Positions 44,349-56,369 of a stretch of DNA of 64,000 nucleotides are shown here, piece after piece. Source of the DNA: Cryptomeria japonica. Its lineage: Eukaryota > Streptophyta > Pinopsida > Cupressales > Cupressaceae. Position 1 is the first letter of the stretch; every line of letters begins with the position of its first letter. Under the pieces are notes generated by a model, which saw only the letters and a program-made list of their open reading frames with translations, was not told the DNA's origin and did no database searches. Made by a program: the position numbers and the translations under genes. Location: positions 561,600,445 through 561,664,444 of the forward strand of contig NC_081413.1 of NCBI RefSeq assembly GCF_030272615.1, read 5' to 3'.

Positions 44349-45510
44349 TGTTACTACTTATCAAATTGCCATTAGTTTCATATCCAAAGTCATACTATAT
44401 ATTCTAGTTGGTTAGTATTACTGAATCATGTAGTCGGTACACACAGAGAAGTCGATAGGAACAGTCTAGTCGGTTACAGAAGAAAGCAATCACAGAACAC
44501 AGTATTCACCGAGCTGTTTACTGAGTAATGTTTCATGGCTACTGAGCAGTAAAGTTAACTCACCGAGTGGAACATTTTACCAAATACATTGAACCTGGAC
44601 ATGCACATGAAAATGTGTTACAAGATCGAGGCACATCTAACCGTTTTTGCATTGGAAATTGCACTAGGAGATTGTGTATGATTACAAGGTCAATCTAACC
44701 AATGAGATATTTTGTTTAGTTATTCATTCAAAGAATCTTTTGTAAGATCAAAGTAATGAATTAAATCACCGTTGTAAGAGATCTATTTATACAGCATGAT
44801 TTTAGTGTTAAAAAAAAGATATACAACAAGAGATGTGAGATATGTGTGTGTATGCATGAAGGAAGACTATTATAGAGACACAGAGAGGTCACCAAGAAGG
44901 TTATCAGTGAATAGTCAAAGAACAGAGTAAATAGAAGGGTTTATTGAGTTTCATTATGGGTTATCGAGGTATGCTACAAGCTAGGTAATCTTATTCCGAG
45001 CACATAGAATCTGCTATAGCATTTCAGATGTAAAGTTGTAGATATTTGTAATGATTCTATTGTAATATTTGAAGTTGTAAGAGAAACCTTTAACAAGGTA
45101 AAAGACTCTAACCAAGTCTATAAATTGTAAATCCTTTAACCAGGTGCAACATTTATATAGTGTTGTAAAATCCTTTAGTGAGGTAGATCTAACTGATCTT
45201 GATACTCCTAATAGGGTAAGCTATCATAAATAGCTAAATGTAGCTCTAACCGAGCAATCTTTATTATTACAGTAGTGAAGTTGTGGGTACCATCCCCACT
45301 GCAGTTTTTCTCTCTAACCAAGAGTTTCTACGTGACCAAAATATATGTGTTATGGAGTAAATCATGTATGATTATTGATTTTAGCTTTATTTTATGTTAC
45401 TGCACTATTTTGTTTATGCATAATAGTAAGGTTATTATCAAAGAAAAGTTTTGGAGTACTGATTCACCCCTCCCCTCTCAATACATTAGGTTTCCATATT
45501 GGGCCTAACA
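44349..45510 (+). repeat. Element C 3' LTR
   Basis: 1,162 bp, same ends as the 5' LTR, followed by TSD AAAAT. Relative to the 5' LTR it lacks a short block between two CACCGAGT words, and two ACCGAG words read ACTGAG (44520 and 44541 region). Confidence 0.92.
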
Positions 45511-45515
45511 AAAAT

Positions 45516-46856
45516 AAAGTTGAAGTACTAGATGTTTTAGTCAACAATGCTATTGCAGAACTAAGCCTCTCCTTGGTGAAGAAGTTTGTGGCTTTTTGAC
45601 TAGCTTTGGAAGTAGTGAAGAAATGGGTGTCCTCTCAATGGAAGTTAAAGGGGAGTATCTCTTCTAGTGCCATGACCAATGGACTATTCATCTTTAGCTT
45701 CACAAGTCAAGCTGACCTAGCTCATGTTCTTGCGGAGGGGCCTTGGGTCTTTGGATCGTCAAACTACCTCTCGCTATCTAAATGGAAACCAAATCTTGAC
45801 CCTTGGTCTGATATGTGTGCTATGGCTCCAACCTAGATCCACCTGCCAGGACTCCCTCTGGAACTTTAGAATATTGAGATTTTGAAAGGGATTGCCAACT
45901 CATTTGGTATGTATTTGGTTATTGATAGTATTACACAAAGTACGTCAAGGCTTTTGTTTTCTCATGTTTGTGTCAATGTGGCCATTACAGTTTACCCACC
46001 AAAATTACTCTACAATCCAGAGTTGGGTTTTGGGTTCAACAGATAGAATATGAGAATGCAAAGGCTTTCTATCAAAATTATGGAAGATATGGTCATCTGA
46101 GTACATCTTGCAATAGAAACAATACCAAGAAACAACAACTGCACTTTAACCCTAAGAAAACCCACTAGATGGAGATCAAGAATGTGAAGGAACCCCCTCG
46201 AGCTAATAATGATCCAAAGGGAGTCTTCTCTCTAGGTGAAGCCCTTGAAAATTTGATAGTTCCCTCACAAGAGGACATTATGGCTAATCTGTTCAAAGAT
46301 AAGAAGAAAAGTGTGGATGACCTTTTAGCTTCTACATCCGGTGTTGAGTTGACTGGGGTGGGTCCTTCTATCCCCTTAGAAGAGCCTAAGAGTTTGAATC
46401 CCTCAGTTGCTAGTGAGATTATTATAGACTTGAACCAAAAGGAATGCAAGGAATAGAGTAAAAAAGAAAGAAAACAAAATGAAACCTTACCCAAGGAAAA
46501 TGTGCACCCTATCTCAAGTGTGGAAGTGAGGAATAATTTGATGGTGACTCCCATGAAAATGTTCAATGGAGGTTTTGGTAATCTAAAAGAAAACCTACAG
46601 ATACTGGATTTTTTTGCTACACCACAAACTAAGACAAAACTTTGGTTTGAGGAGGATGAACAAGAAGAAAAAGGATCGGAATAGCTTCCTATCAAGAAGA
46701 AGAAGAAGAAGAAGAAGAAAGATGATGTGGGAGGCAACACCAAAACGGGATGCCCTACCAACAAAGACTCTAGACAGAAGGAAGTGGATCAGGAGGTAGC
46801 AATAGCAAAGAAGTTAACCTTGGATGGAATCCCAAAAAAAAAGAAAAAGAGGAATT
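45516..46856 (+). pseudogene. ORF1: LINE ORF1, main segment
   Basis: Resumes the frame cut at 37409. The region VSSQWKLKGSISSSAMTNGL to SLSKWKPNLDPWSDM (45630-45810) matches the DUF4283 domain of plant LINE ORF1 proteins. After a frameshift near 45965 comes a zinc-knuckle-like FYQNYGRYGHLSTSC (46072-46115) in which two Cys ligands appear to be Tyr or Phe. The C-terminal part is Lys/Glu-rich and contains a GAA-type trinucleotide run (46690-46720). ORF1 proteins bind LINE RNA as chaperones. Confidence 0.75.
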
Positions 46857-49800
46857 AACCCAAAGTGTTGGGGTTTATCCCCTATTCAAGTGAGTAGGGT
46901 TCTCAAGATTTATATCTCTATATTATTATCTCCTAGAATGTTAGGGGCCTTAACAACCCTTTTAAAACAACATATGCTAGAATGTAAAATTGTGGAACAA
47001 AAGATGGATATTATTATGACTTAGGAAACTAAGATGAATAAGGACAATTTTCAGAAGGCCATTAACTCTTTTTGGCCCTCGGCTCACTTATTGAATAGTG
47101 ACTCTGATGGTGCCTTGGGGGGAATTTCTACCCTATGGAACCCTAATCTGTTTGAAGGAACTTTGGTTTCTTCTGAAATAAATTTGCTTATTGTTAAAAT
47201 GAGAAACATTAAGTCTAATTTACAATAGATTTTGCTTAATGTTTATGCCCCAAATTTCTACAATATCAAAGCCAACTAATAGAGATCCATGAATTTATAG
47301 ATTAAAATTAGAGTTGATGAGTTGTGGATGATTGTTGGAGACTTCAACTCTCCCTTCTTCCCCTCAGAGAAAGCTGGTGGTATTGAAGTTTTTCGGATAG
47401 TATGAATGAATTGGCTGAGTTCATCTGTTCCTCTAGGCTCTTGGACATCCCTCTTCATGGGTCTAAATTTACCTAGACCAGTAGAAGGAAAGAGGCTCAT
47501 TTGAATCAAGTGAGACTAGACCAGGTTATGATTTCCTCTAACTAGAACTATCTTGATTCTCTCTATCTCTGGTCTTCTCCTCACTCAAGATCTGACCATA
47601 ATGTTATTCTCCTAAGATTGGATGAGATTAGGAGTAGAAAGTCTTACCATTTTAGGTATGAGTTGATGTGGGCTCAACATGCAGATTTCAAAAGGCTTGT
47701 TGAAGAATGGCAAAATACTTCTATTGTGGGCACCCTGATGTTTAAAATTACCCAAAAACTCAAGATCCTCAAAGATAAAGTTAAGGGTTGGAATATGTAT
47801 TCCTTTGCTAATATCTTTGAGAAAAAGAAGCACATAATCAATAATCTTCAGGTTATCCAATCTAGAATCGAAGAACAACAAGTTATGGAGGAAGACTCCA
47901 AGGAGGATTTTGACCTGAGAAATTAGTGGCTTGCTCTCAATAGAAAAGAAGAACTATTCTAGAAATAGAAATCGAGGTTTCAATGGCTAAAAGAAGGGGA
48001 TAAAAATACAAAGTTTTTCCATTTGTCCACTCTGAAACATAGAAGTCAAAATAAAATAAGATATATTCTAAGAGAAGATGGTACTAAGGTGGATGACGAA
48101 GAGGAGATTGCTTCCCTCTTCATTGATTATTTTAAACTAAGTTAACTCCCGACTCAGAGTATCAGTAATAATATGAACAATATGCTAGATGTTATACCTA
48201 AAGTTATTGAAGACTCTTTGACCTTAGTAAAATAATAACCATGTAAGAGGTGAAGGCGGCTTTCATCTCTTTCTCTCCTAATAAGGCCTCGGGACCGAAT
48301 GGATTTCCACCTACTTTCTTCCAAGACTTATGGGATATAGTTGGGAGTGAACTATTCAATGCCATCAGAGACTTCTTCAGAATAGGTAACCTCCTTAAAC
48401 AACTAAATGCCACCTTTGTTGTTGTAATTTTGAAGAATGACAATGCTACTTCCACCAAGGATTTTAGGCCTATTAGTTTATGTAATACAGTTTACAAAAC
48501 CTTTTCTTGATAAAATAATCTCCAAACATCAAAAAGGTTTTGTGGAAGGAAGACACATTTTAGATTCGGTCATTGTGCCTCATGAGCTTGTTCTTTCCAT
48601 GGATAGTAGTAAGAAACCTTTGATGGCTTTAAAACTAGATATTTCTAATGCCTACGACAAAGTATCCTGGGAATTTCTCTTTGAAGTTCTTAAGAGATTT
48701 GGGTTCAAGGGAAAACTGTTAAACCTTACTGAGCAATGTGTTTGCACCCCTAAGCTCTCTATCCTCATAAATGGTTGTCCCAAGAGCTACTTTTCTTGTG
48801 GCAAAGGGCTCCACTAGGGTGAACCCCTCTCCCCCTATATGTTCATTATTGTTGCTGAATTGTTAGGAAGAAATATTGAAAAATTGAGATGTGAGGGTGT
48901 TCTAAAAGGTTTCAAAGTTGCTTCTTCTCTGTACCCTTCTACCCATCAACAATTTGTTGATGATACCATCATCTTTGGTGAAGCTTATATTTCAGAGGAA
49001 AAGAAATGGAAAAAGACCTTGGACAAATATGCTAACATCTCAAGCCAACATATTAACTTTGTTAAGAGTAAACTATTTTTTCTTAATGTCAAACCCACCC
49101 TCCAACTCAAAATTTCCTCCATGATTGGTTGTCAAATTTTCGCCCTCCCTGACTCTTATCTTAGGTTTCCCCTTGTCTCCAAAATTCCTAATCTAAATTT
49201 TTGGAAGGATTTTCTTGAAAATTTTTAAAAGAAGTTAGTTGGCTGGAAAGGAAAACTTCTTAGCTTGGCAGGAAAGATTTAACTAGTTAAATCTTTCCTT
49301 CAAAATATGCCCATTTATTACCTATCTCTGTTCAAGATACTTGGGGTGGTTGCTGAAAAAATTGAAAAGATCAAAAGGAGGTTCCTATGGTCTCATATGG
49401 AAGAAAAAATTAGACTCTCCTTGGTCTCTTGGGATATAGTTTGCAAATCTTGTAATTGTGGAGGACTGGGCATAAGAAAGATTAAATCTTTTAATAACAC
49501 TCTCATCTCTAAAATCAGTTGGCAATTTACTGAGGAATAGAAAGACAAGATTGAAATTTTGAAAGCCAAATATTTACAGTGTAACCAAGGAGATAAATTT
49601 TTCAACTAGGAGGAGCTTCCCTTTGGTTCTTCTATTTGGAATAGTGTGGTTAAAATCAGACACGACATCAAAAGAAATGGCAAGATTATTATAGGCAATA
49701 GAAGAAAGACTGATTTCTGGAAAGATACTTGGGTGCTTGATCATTCTTTAGATTCTCTCCCCCATTTTATGAATATCAAGTAGTTCCTAATTAAAAATTT

Positions 49801-51147
49801 GGGGAAGAAGGTACATGATTTTATATCTTGGGACATGCTTCTTAGATTGATCTGAGTGGTTTTGTCTCATCCAAATTGGAGATTCACCCCTCAATTAGAA
49901 GGCTAATTTTGAAGGAAGTTGTCAATCTCTCTATGATGCTTCTTGACTATTCTCTTTACACTCCTAATGGGAAGGATGAATGGATATGGAAATAGAGTGT
50001 GTTAGGGAATTTTACTATGAAGTTTGCCTACCACCTGCTAGAGGTAAACAATGACAAAAAATTATTATAGAAGGCTATTTGGATTAAGGAGCTAATCCCA
50101 AATATCAATTATTTTTTGTGGGCAACTTCTCATGGTCAGATTCTTACTATTGGCAACCCTAATAAAAGGGGGTTTTCTTTGGTCAATAGGTGTGAAATCT
50201 GTTACACTAAATCACAAAGCATTGATCACATTTTTCTACATTGTAGCTTTGTTTGGTAGATTTTGGAAGAAATATGGAAGAAGCTTAGCATTAATTGGGT
50301 GCAACTCAATTTGTACAAAGACTTCCTGGAGGTGTGGCAAGTTTCCCCTTACTCCCACCCAATTGCTAAGAGTATCTGGCATCAACCCCCCCTCCCCCCC
50401 CCCTTCTTGCTTGGAATATCTAGAAAGAGAAAAATAATAGGATATTCAGAGAAGAGAAGAGAAACAATATGCTCTTCACCACCATCATTATCTATTAGAT
50501 TAAGGAAAATATTTTTGTTGTGTCTATTGGTTTCTCTAAAATCCTTTCCTCTCTTGTAGATCTCGGATTAAAACGGGTTTGGGGAATTAGACACAACTTT
50601 TTGAATGTTAATTGCAAGGAATGATCCTGAGAAATTCTTGTTTTTGGAAATCTCCTGAAATTGGATGGATTAAGTGAAATTTTGATGGTTTCTCTTAAGA
50701 CAGATCTCAAGGGAAGGAGGTTTAATTCATGATCATAAAGGCTTCTTGGTTGTAGGATTTGGCTTTGGTTTGGGGATAGCTACCAACAACAAGGCGGAAG
50801 CTTGGGTGGCTTGGATGGGTCTTCAACGACTATATGATCTCTCTAAAAGCAATGTAATTCTGGAAGGAAATTCCAAACTAATTATTGACTTCCTCAATTT
50901 TATCATCTCCCCTCCTTGGGAGATCAGAGAGATAATTGACAAATGTAAATGGCAGAGTGGATTTTTTGAAAACATCAAAATATAGCATATCTATAGAGAG
51001 GGAAATAGGTCACCTAACCTCATTGCCAATCAGAGCCTTCATATAATGGATGGGCAGATCTTTAAGTTTGAAAATAGCTCTAGAGAGTTAAAAGAAATCC
51101 TCATGCAGGAAATAAATTTTAAAAAAGAAAGCGACAAGTGGGAGTAA
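46857..51147 (+). pseudogene. ORF2: LINE ORF2: endonuclease, RT, zf-RVT, RNase H
   Basis: The endonuclease domain (about 46880-47620) shows ETKMNKDN, GALGGISTLWN, LLNVYAPN, MIVGDFNSPF and RSDHN, the usual APE-type blocks, in shifting frames. RT (about 48250-49230) shows NKASGPNGFPPTFFQ, RPISLCNTVYK, KGFVEGRHILDSV, LDISNAYDKVSWEFL (catalytic Asp) and QQFVDDTIIFGE (catalytic pair). Then LVGWKGKLLSLAGKI and KRRFLWSH lead to the zf-RVT region (WIKELIPNINYFLW, CEICYTKSQSIDHIFLHC, 50080-50250). RNase H (50670-51110) shows FGLGIATNNKAEAWVAWMGL and VILEGNSKLIIDFL. It would nick target DNA and reverse-transcribe the LINE RNA. Numerous stops and at least three frame changes show it is dead. Confidence 0.85.
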
Positions 51148-51246
51148 TGACCTGTTAGAATGACTTTTGCTTTATTTTTATTATGCCCGCATTTTTTGTA
51201 ATTTTGAATTATGTTGGGCCCACACAGGTGGTGAGCTTATGAGGAT

Positions 51247-52227
51247 ATGCCTCAACACCTTGTGGACTGGGTTTCTACCAATTGTTGGATGGCTTACATG
51301 GACAATGCCCTAGAAAGGAACTTTCTCGGTAAAAGCATGATGGTGACAGATGAGATTTGTGCTTGGATTTGGGATGATAAATTATTTATTAGAAGGGTTG
51401 CAAAAAGGACTAATTTTTTCACTTTCGAGAACATGAAATGGAGTGATTTTTACATCACCTTTATGGGAAATCATGATCCTGGGTGTCACACATGTGGGTA
51501 TTATCATTTGAAGGTTATCAGGAAAAGCATTTTTATGTTCTTCCCTTTCAAAAGAAGTAACAGTTTTTGTTTCATCTTCTTTCTGCACAGTCACTTTCAA
51601 AGTGTTTGGTATTTTTGTGCTTTTTCCTTTGATAAGATGGGGGCCCCTCTAAAATGCACTGAACCGATTAGCTGTGCGGATTTGAGAGACAACAAAGAGA
51701 TATGGGAGCTCTTCTAAATGGTGAGCTTCACTCCATTATTTCTGGCTATGAAGGGCTACAACAAGGAGCTCTCGACCAGGGTTTGTAATTCCTAGCAAAA
51801 TGGTGAGGTAACAATGGGAAGACTTACCTTTACGATAACCTCTAAGTACACAACCTAGGTGACCAGATTGCAGAATGATGGAGAGAAAGTTGAGAAAAAG
51901 AGCACCGGGAACTACAGAGGCTTGATGAACAAATTCTTTGAGAAATGCGAAAAATCAGTTCCCTTCCAAAATGGGTATGATCGTTCGGCCCTTCCTAAGC
52001 CTTTTCCTTTGGTTAGCTATCATGTTATGAAATATTTTACCTTAGAGGATTGTTATCCCACTGTCCATGGCTATCACTTCCCCATTTTGAACCACATTAG
52101 ACACCATGTCAAGATAAATATGTTGTTCTTTCTATTCTCATTCCTTAGTGCTTATATTCAAAATGGGGTAGATCCACCCTTACATCAAGGCTTAATTTAC
52201 CTAATGTATAAGTATGTTGTTGGGTGA
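51247..52227 (+). pseudogene. Decayed ORF of unknown function
   Basis: One frame of about 327 codons from the ATG at 51247 to the TGA at 52225, with internal stops at 51715, 51790 and 51850 and no frameshift. The first part (MPQHLVDWVSTNCW) includes WSDFYITFMGNHDPGCHTCG and a Phe-rich hydrophobic stretch. The last part includes FPLVSYHVMKYFTLEDCY and HQGLIYLMYKYVVG. I recognise no domain; the style recalls plant transposon-borne accessory ORFs but that is only an impression. It lies between the LINE 3' end and a microsatellite, with no LTR of its own visible. Confidence 0.45.
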
Positions 52228-52694
52228 TCGTACGGATCTGTGTCACACTTTAGGCTAACAATGCATGTTCCAACTGGAAGGGTTCTAGCTAGAACACTTC
52301 CGGTTAGATTGATTTGGTAGCCATGCATCACTCGCATGGCATGGGGTTTCCGGCCGAAAGGGTTCAGGCCGGAACGTTTGCGAATGGAAACTCCTTTCCC
52401 TATATAAAACCAGAAATCCGCCCAAGCCCCTCATTTTGCATTGAGTGGCTTGGAGTTGAGCAGGAGGGCGAAAACATTTCCAAAAATCTGGTTGGAAGGG
52501 TTTCGGTGATAAGTCCCTTTTTTTAATTTTTTTTTTTAAATGTATTTATTGTATCATATTAATTTATATTGTTTTTTAAAATAGTTTTTAATAGAAAATT
52601 ATTTTTTTAATAGAAATTAGTTTGCTTTTTTTAAATTCAATAGTTTTAAAAAATATATATATTTTTTATTTATTGTATCATATTAGTTTAGAAT
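52228..52694 (+). other. Intergenic stretch with a diverged duplication and T-rich tract
   Basis: Two related blocks at about 52268-52302 and 52348-52383 share the pattern TTCCRRCYGRAAGGGTTC followed by a GAAC-ending palindrome. From 52515 the sequence is T/A-rich. No gene is supported; the 70-codon ORF at 52314 has no motif. Confidence 0.45.
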
Positions 52695-52760
52695 ATTAGA
52701 AAATAAATACATACATGTACATAAATACACACATACATACAAATACATACACAACCATAC

Positions 52761-52791
<31 letters not shown>

Positions 52792-52988
52792 AAATAATTA
52801 TATGTACACCTTAGGACATACACATACACATACATAAAAATGCATACACATACATACATAAACATACATACATAGGTCTAAATACATACATACACACACA
52901 TACATGTACATACCTATATGTACATACACATACATAAATACATACACATACATACAAAAATACACATCAAATAAATACATACACCTCA
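52695..52988 (+). repeat. ACAT-rich microsatellite
   Basis: Imperfect tetranucleotide array (ACAT/CATA with ACACAT variants), purest at 52757-52787, ending just before the D LTR. Minus-strand Tyr/Cys/Val-rich ORFs here are repeat translations. Confidence 0.9.
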
Positions 52989-52990
52989 GG

Positions 52991-54626
52991 TGATGCAAGA
53001 GCACCTAGGACTTAGGCTTGTAGTCCTTTCATAATTTTGGCTTGTACTAACCTTAGCCAAGTCAAGATCCTAATAAGGACCCCAGGAAGGTCCAAGGAGT
53101 GTGTGTGATGTTTTTTATGAGTCAAGTGTAGGCCTAGTTGAGTTGGTTTTCTTTCTAGGTTTGCACTTTGTGAGTAGGCGATAGTTTGAGTAGTTGAAAT
53201 GACCTTCTTGATGGTCAAAAGTGGCATAACTTGTTGTGAGAATTAGAGAGGTTTAGAATGGTCTTAGGAATTCTTAAAAATTCTTGTGTAATGACTTGTA
53301 ATAGGTTGGCAAAGAAAAAAGTGGAAAGTTGTAAAAGTTTTCATGACAACTTTTGAAAGTTGTCATGACAACTTTTGTCCTAAAGGAGCTTAGCTGTGGA
53401 GTTAGGGATGGCACAATTCCCTAGAATGCCACCACACACTGGTATGACTATTTAAACCTCCTCTTGCATGGTTACCAAGGTTGCAAGTTTGATTTTATGA
53501 GATTAACAATCTGAAACTACTCATTTTTGGATTGTTATCACAGTTTTTGTCTTATTTTGCATAAAATGTGAATGATAATGGATTGACTCCATTGATCCAG
53601 TTATGGATTGAAGTTCTTTGTTTTGTTCCAATGTCATTTTTTTAATTTCAATCTTTTTAGATAGGGTGTGTTAGTGTATTCATTGTTTTATTTCCAATCA
53701 ACCAGTTTTGGCTTGTAAATAGAAATTTCATATAAAATGGTTACTCCATAAAATCCCTTCATGCTACCATCAGAGCCTATTGGGATATGGAAGGAAACCT
53801 ATTTTATAGTGTATATATGTAGGGAAGAGTTTTGGAAGTGAATATTGACATGGTTACCACCTTGTTCTAGGCGAGTCCAGGAGCAACCCAGCTAGAGAAG
53901 ACAAGGTGAAATTTGAGAGCATAGTGCAGAGGTCGACACAAAAATTTAGTCTAATCATTTTGAGAGTTTTAAAAGGTCCATACAGAGTTTCCAATACAAG
54001 GAGAATCCTTGAACATAATTTTAGATACCCATTCCTCAAATTTGAACATTCATTGCCGGTTAAGAGGCCTAGAAACCCTTACAAACCCTCATTTTTGGGT
54101 TAGGGCATTGTATGGTGGAAACTAAAACCACCAAAATATCTTGGGGATAGGTGAATTATTGAAGAAAAAAAAACTCTTTGCAAGTTCTTTTGGACCGTTT
54201 TCCTCAAAACCCTTGAAAACCATATTTTGGAGGCCTAATAGGTGCTCATTCCTTGTAGCTCTATTTCTAGACAAAATGGTGAAATTGGTAAGAAAGATAG
54301 TGAAGGCAAACCACAAATGGACCTAAATGGAATTCATTCTATGGGAAAGGCCACCTCCACACCTCTTCAATGACTCACAATATTATGGGGGTGAAATTGA
54401 CAAGTTGTTGTCAAGATAGCACAATTGAGCATATGGAAGACACTTTGAAATGGTAGGGTTCCTAGTTAAAAACTTATTGCAAAAACCCTGAGATTGGAAA
54501 GAAGCAAGCCCTAGAAGAGATTGAGAAGGATTTGGAGGTCTTGGAGCATAGCAAGACCTAGAGAGGTTGGTGGAATTGAGAAACACCAACTAGGTGAAGT
54601 GTGAGCAATCTAGGTTAGCCCCATCA
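52991..54626 (+). repeat. Element D 5' LTR
   Basis: 1,636 bp, TGATGCAAGAGCACC to CCCATCA, so terminal TGATG and CATCA are complementary. It contains a direct repeat of GTTGTCATGACAACTTTTG around 53337-53375 that is also an inverted repeat (AAGTTGTCATGACAACTT). Confidence 0.88.
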
Positions 54627-54629
54627 AAT

Positions 54630-54641
54630 TGGTATCAAAGC
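54630..54641 (+). other. Element D primer-binding site
   Basis: TGGTATCAAAGC, one mismatch from the initiator tRNA-Met PBS, three bases after the LTR. Confidence 0.8.
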
Positions 54642-54700
54642 CTATAAGATTTGGGTTAGGTGAGTAGATGTCCTTAGTAGAATTTGTAGGAGATAATACC

Positions 54701-56340
54701 ATGGTGATGAATGTAGAATTGGCAAAGAAAGTGGATGATCAGAAGGAAGAAAATAGACTCCTGAAATAAAAGTTGATAGAATTGGGAAGTAAGCATGGTG
54801 AGGTTGAAACCAAGGCAGATGAAGTGTTGGTAAAGGTTGAAGGAGTAGAAGGGAAGGGTAAAGAGGTGTTAGAGATAGACAAAGTACCTAAACCTGATCC
54901 TGTCTAAGAACAAGAACCTTTCCTAAGGGCATTGAAATCCTTAAGTGGTAAATCACTAGAAGGATTTCCATTGTTTACCAATAAGATGGAAGCAAAAGTG
55001 GTTCTAGAGTGGATATAGGGCATGGAGAACCATTTTGAATGTGAAGGCATAACTAGAGTCCAAAGAGTCAAAGTGGCCAAGTCTAGGATGAGAGGATCTT
55101 CTCTCACATGGTGGAAGTTTTTGCAAGATGAGAGAAAGAAAATGGGAAAAACATCCATCTCTTCTTGGAAAGGGATGTTAGTCAAAATCAAAGAAGTCTA
55201 TCTCCCTGATGACTATGAAGTGCAGATTCATAGGAAGAGACAAAACCTAAGACAAAAAGACCTTGATGTGAGTGGTTATATAGAGGAGTTTCACAAACTT
55301 AACCTTAGATCTCATGCGATGGAAGAAGAAAGTCTCAAAGTAGCTCGGTACCTAAATGGACTACGGTGGAACATCTAAGAGGAAATCAGTCTAATGAGCC
55401 CAAAGACAGTTCATCAAAGCTATCAACTTTCCCTTAAAGTGGAAGAAAAACTGAAAAGAAAACATGATTCAAGTAGTAATAGGGGTAGGGGTAGAGGAAA
55501 CAAAAATAGAGGCCATAGTGGAGGCTTTGGAGGAAGAGGTTCAAAACAAAGAACACAAGATGAGTCCAAACTCACTGAGGAGCAAGAAAGTGGCACTGAT
55601 AAAGGAGGATTCAATAGAGGAAGGGGGTCAAACAATGGTTTTAGAGGAAGGGGGTCAAACAATGGTTTTAGAGGAAGGTCTAGTGGACAAGGTAGAGGTT
55701 CCTCATATTTTTCATCAATGAAGTGTTACCATTGCAACCAACTTGGTCATCCAGCATATAGGTGTCCAAAGAAGGGATCATCATCATAGAGTAGTGAAAG
55801 GAGAGTGAACTATCTTCAAGAAGAGACTTCAAGAAACAAGACTTTAGAGGTTGTCTTAGAATCAGAGGTAGGTGACAACTTGCTGATAAGAAGAACTTTG
55901 ATAAAATAACCTGTCAGAGAAGAGCCTAGCCAAAGGAGGTCATTATTTAGGATCAAATGCAAGATTATGGACAAAGTTTGTAAAGTGATTATTGATTCAG
56001 GGTGAAGAGACAACATTATGTCAGAAGAGGCAGTGAGTAAGCTTAACTTGCAAAGGATACCTCACAACAACCCATATAGGGTCACTTGGTTGAACAAATG
56101 CCAACATGTCCTAGTCAATGAGAAAGCAAGGGTGGATTTTACCATTGGGAAGTATAAGGAAAAAGTGTTATGTGATGTCCTACCCATGGATGCATGTCAT
56201 CTTCTATTAGGAAGACCATAGCAATTTGATAGACAAGCTATTCATGATGGAGCCAAGAATACATACTCATTCAAGAAAGATGGAGTTACATTCAAGATCC
56301 AATCTATCCTTGAGGAAGGTGAAAAGAGGGTAGCAGGTCC
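54701..56340 (+). pseudogene. gag-pro: Element D gag and protease
   Basis: One frame from the ATG at 54701 with several stops (near 54767, 54905, 55016, 55376, 55787). An N-terminal coiled-coil-like part is followed by the gag capsid region (LTWWKFLQDERKKMGK, VSGYIEEFHKLNLR; about 55020-55380). An Arg/Gly-rich stretch with a duplicated GRGSNNGFR unit (55440-55700) comes next, then the zinc knuckle CYHCNQLGHPAYRC (about 55729-55770), complete for C-C-H-C. The protease region includes CKVIIDSG (55980-56003, catalytic Asp in D-S-G), immediately followed by a TGA, and DACHLLLGRP near 56190. A frame change near 56340 leads into RT. Confidence 0.85.
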
Positions 56341-56369
56341 CAATGTCCTTTTGGTGAGAAAAATAGTTC

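Larger units (their letters stand above)
37410..45510 (+). mobile_element. Element C: complete pol-less LTR retrotransposon with a large novel ORF
   Basis: 8,101 bp with LTRs 37410-38594 and 44349-45510, TSD AAAAT (37405-37409 and 45511-45515), PBS of initiator tRNA-Met type and a purine-rich PPT. LTR ends read TGTTACTAC and GGGCCTAACA. Internal ORF1 (38657-40009) encodes a coiled-coil and zinc-knuckle protein; internal ORF2 (40533-43970) is an unrecognised frame of 1,146 codons. RT, integrase and protease motifs are absent, so the element is non-autonomous. LTR style (CCCCTCTCAGTAC before the end), the PBS and the PPT point to the copia superfamily. It inserted in LINE ORF1 and restores that frame when removed. 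Confidence 0.92.
37281..51147 (+). mobile_element. Plant L1-type LINE, interrupted by element C
   Basis: A non-LTR element with ORF1 (DUF4283-like plus zinc knuckle), endonuclease, RT, zf-RVT region and a C-terminal RNase H, the plant L1 arrangement. Its first visible codons are at 37281-37409; element C inserted there (TSD AAAAT) and the LINE frame resumes at 45516. Without C about 5.8 kb remain. The 3' end is put after the RNase H stop at 51147; no poly-A tail and no TSD were found, so both ends are approximate. Many stops and frameshifts make it inactive. Confidence 0.8.

Noticed and set aside
46165-46764. A 199-codon minus-strand frame
   Set aside because: It is antisense to LINE ORF1 and owes its length to the GAA-type run, giving Phe/Leu/Ser-rich low-complexity protein. 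No domain.
52683-53004. Minus-strand Tyr/Cys/Val-rich ORFs
   Set aside because: Translation of the ACAT microsatellite.
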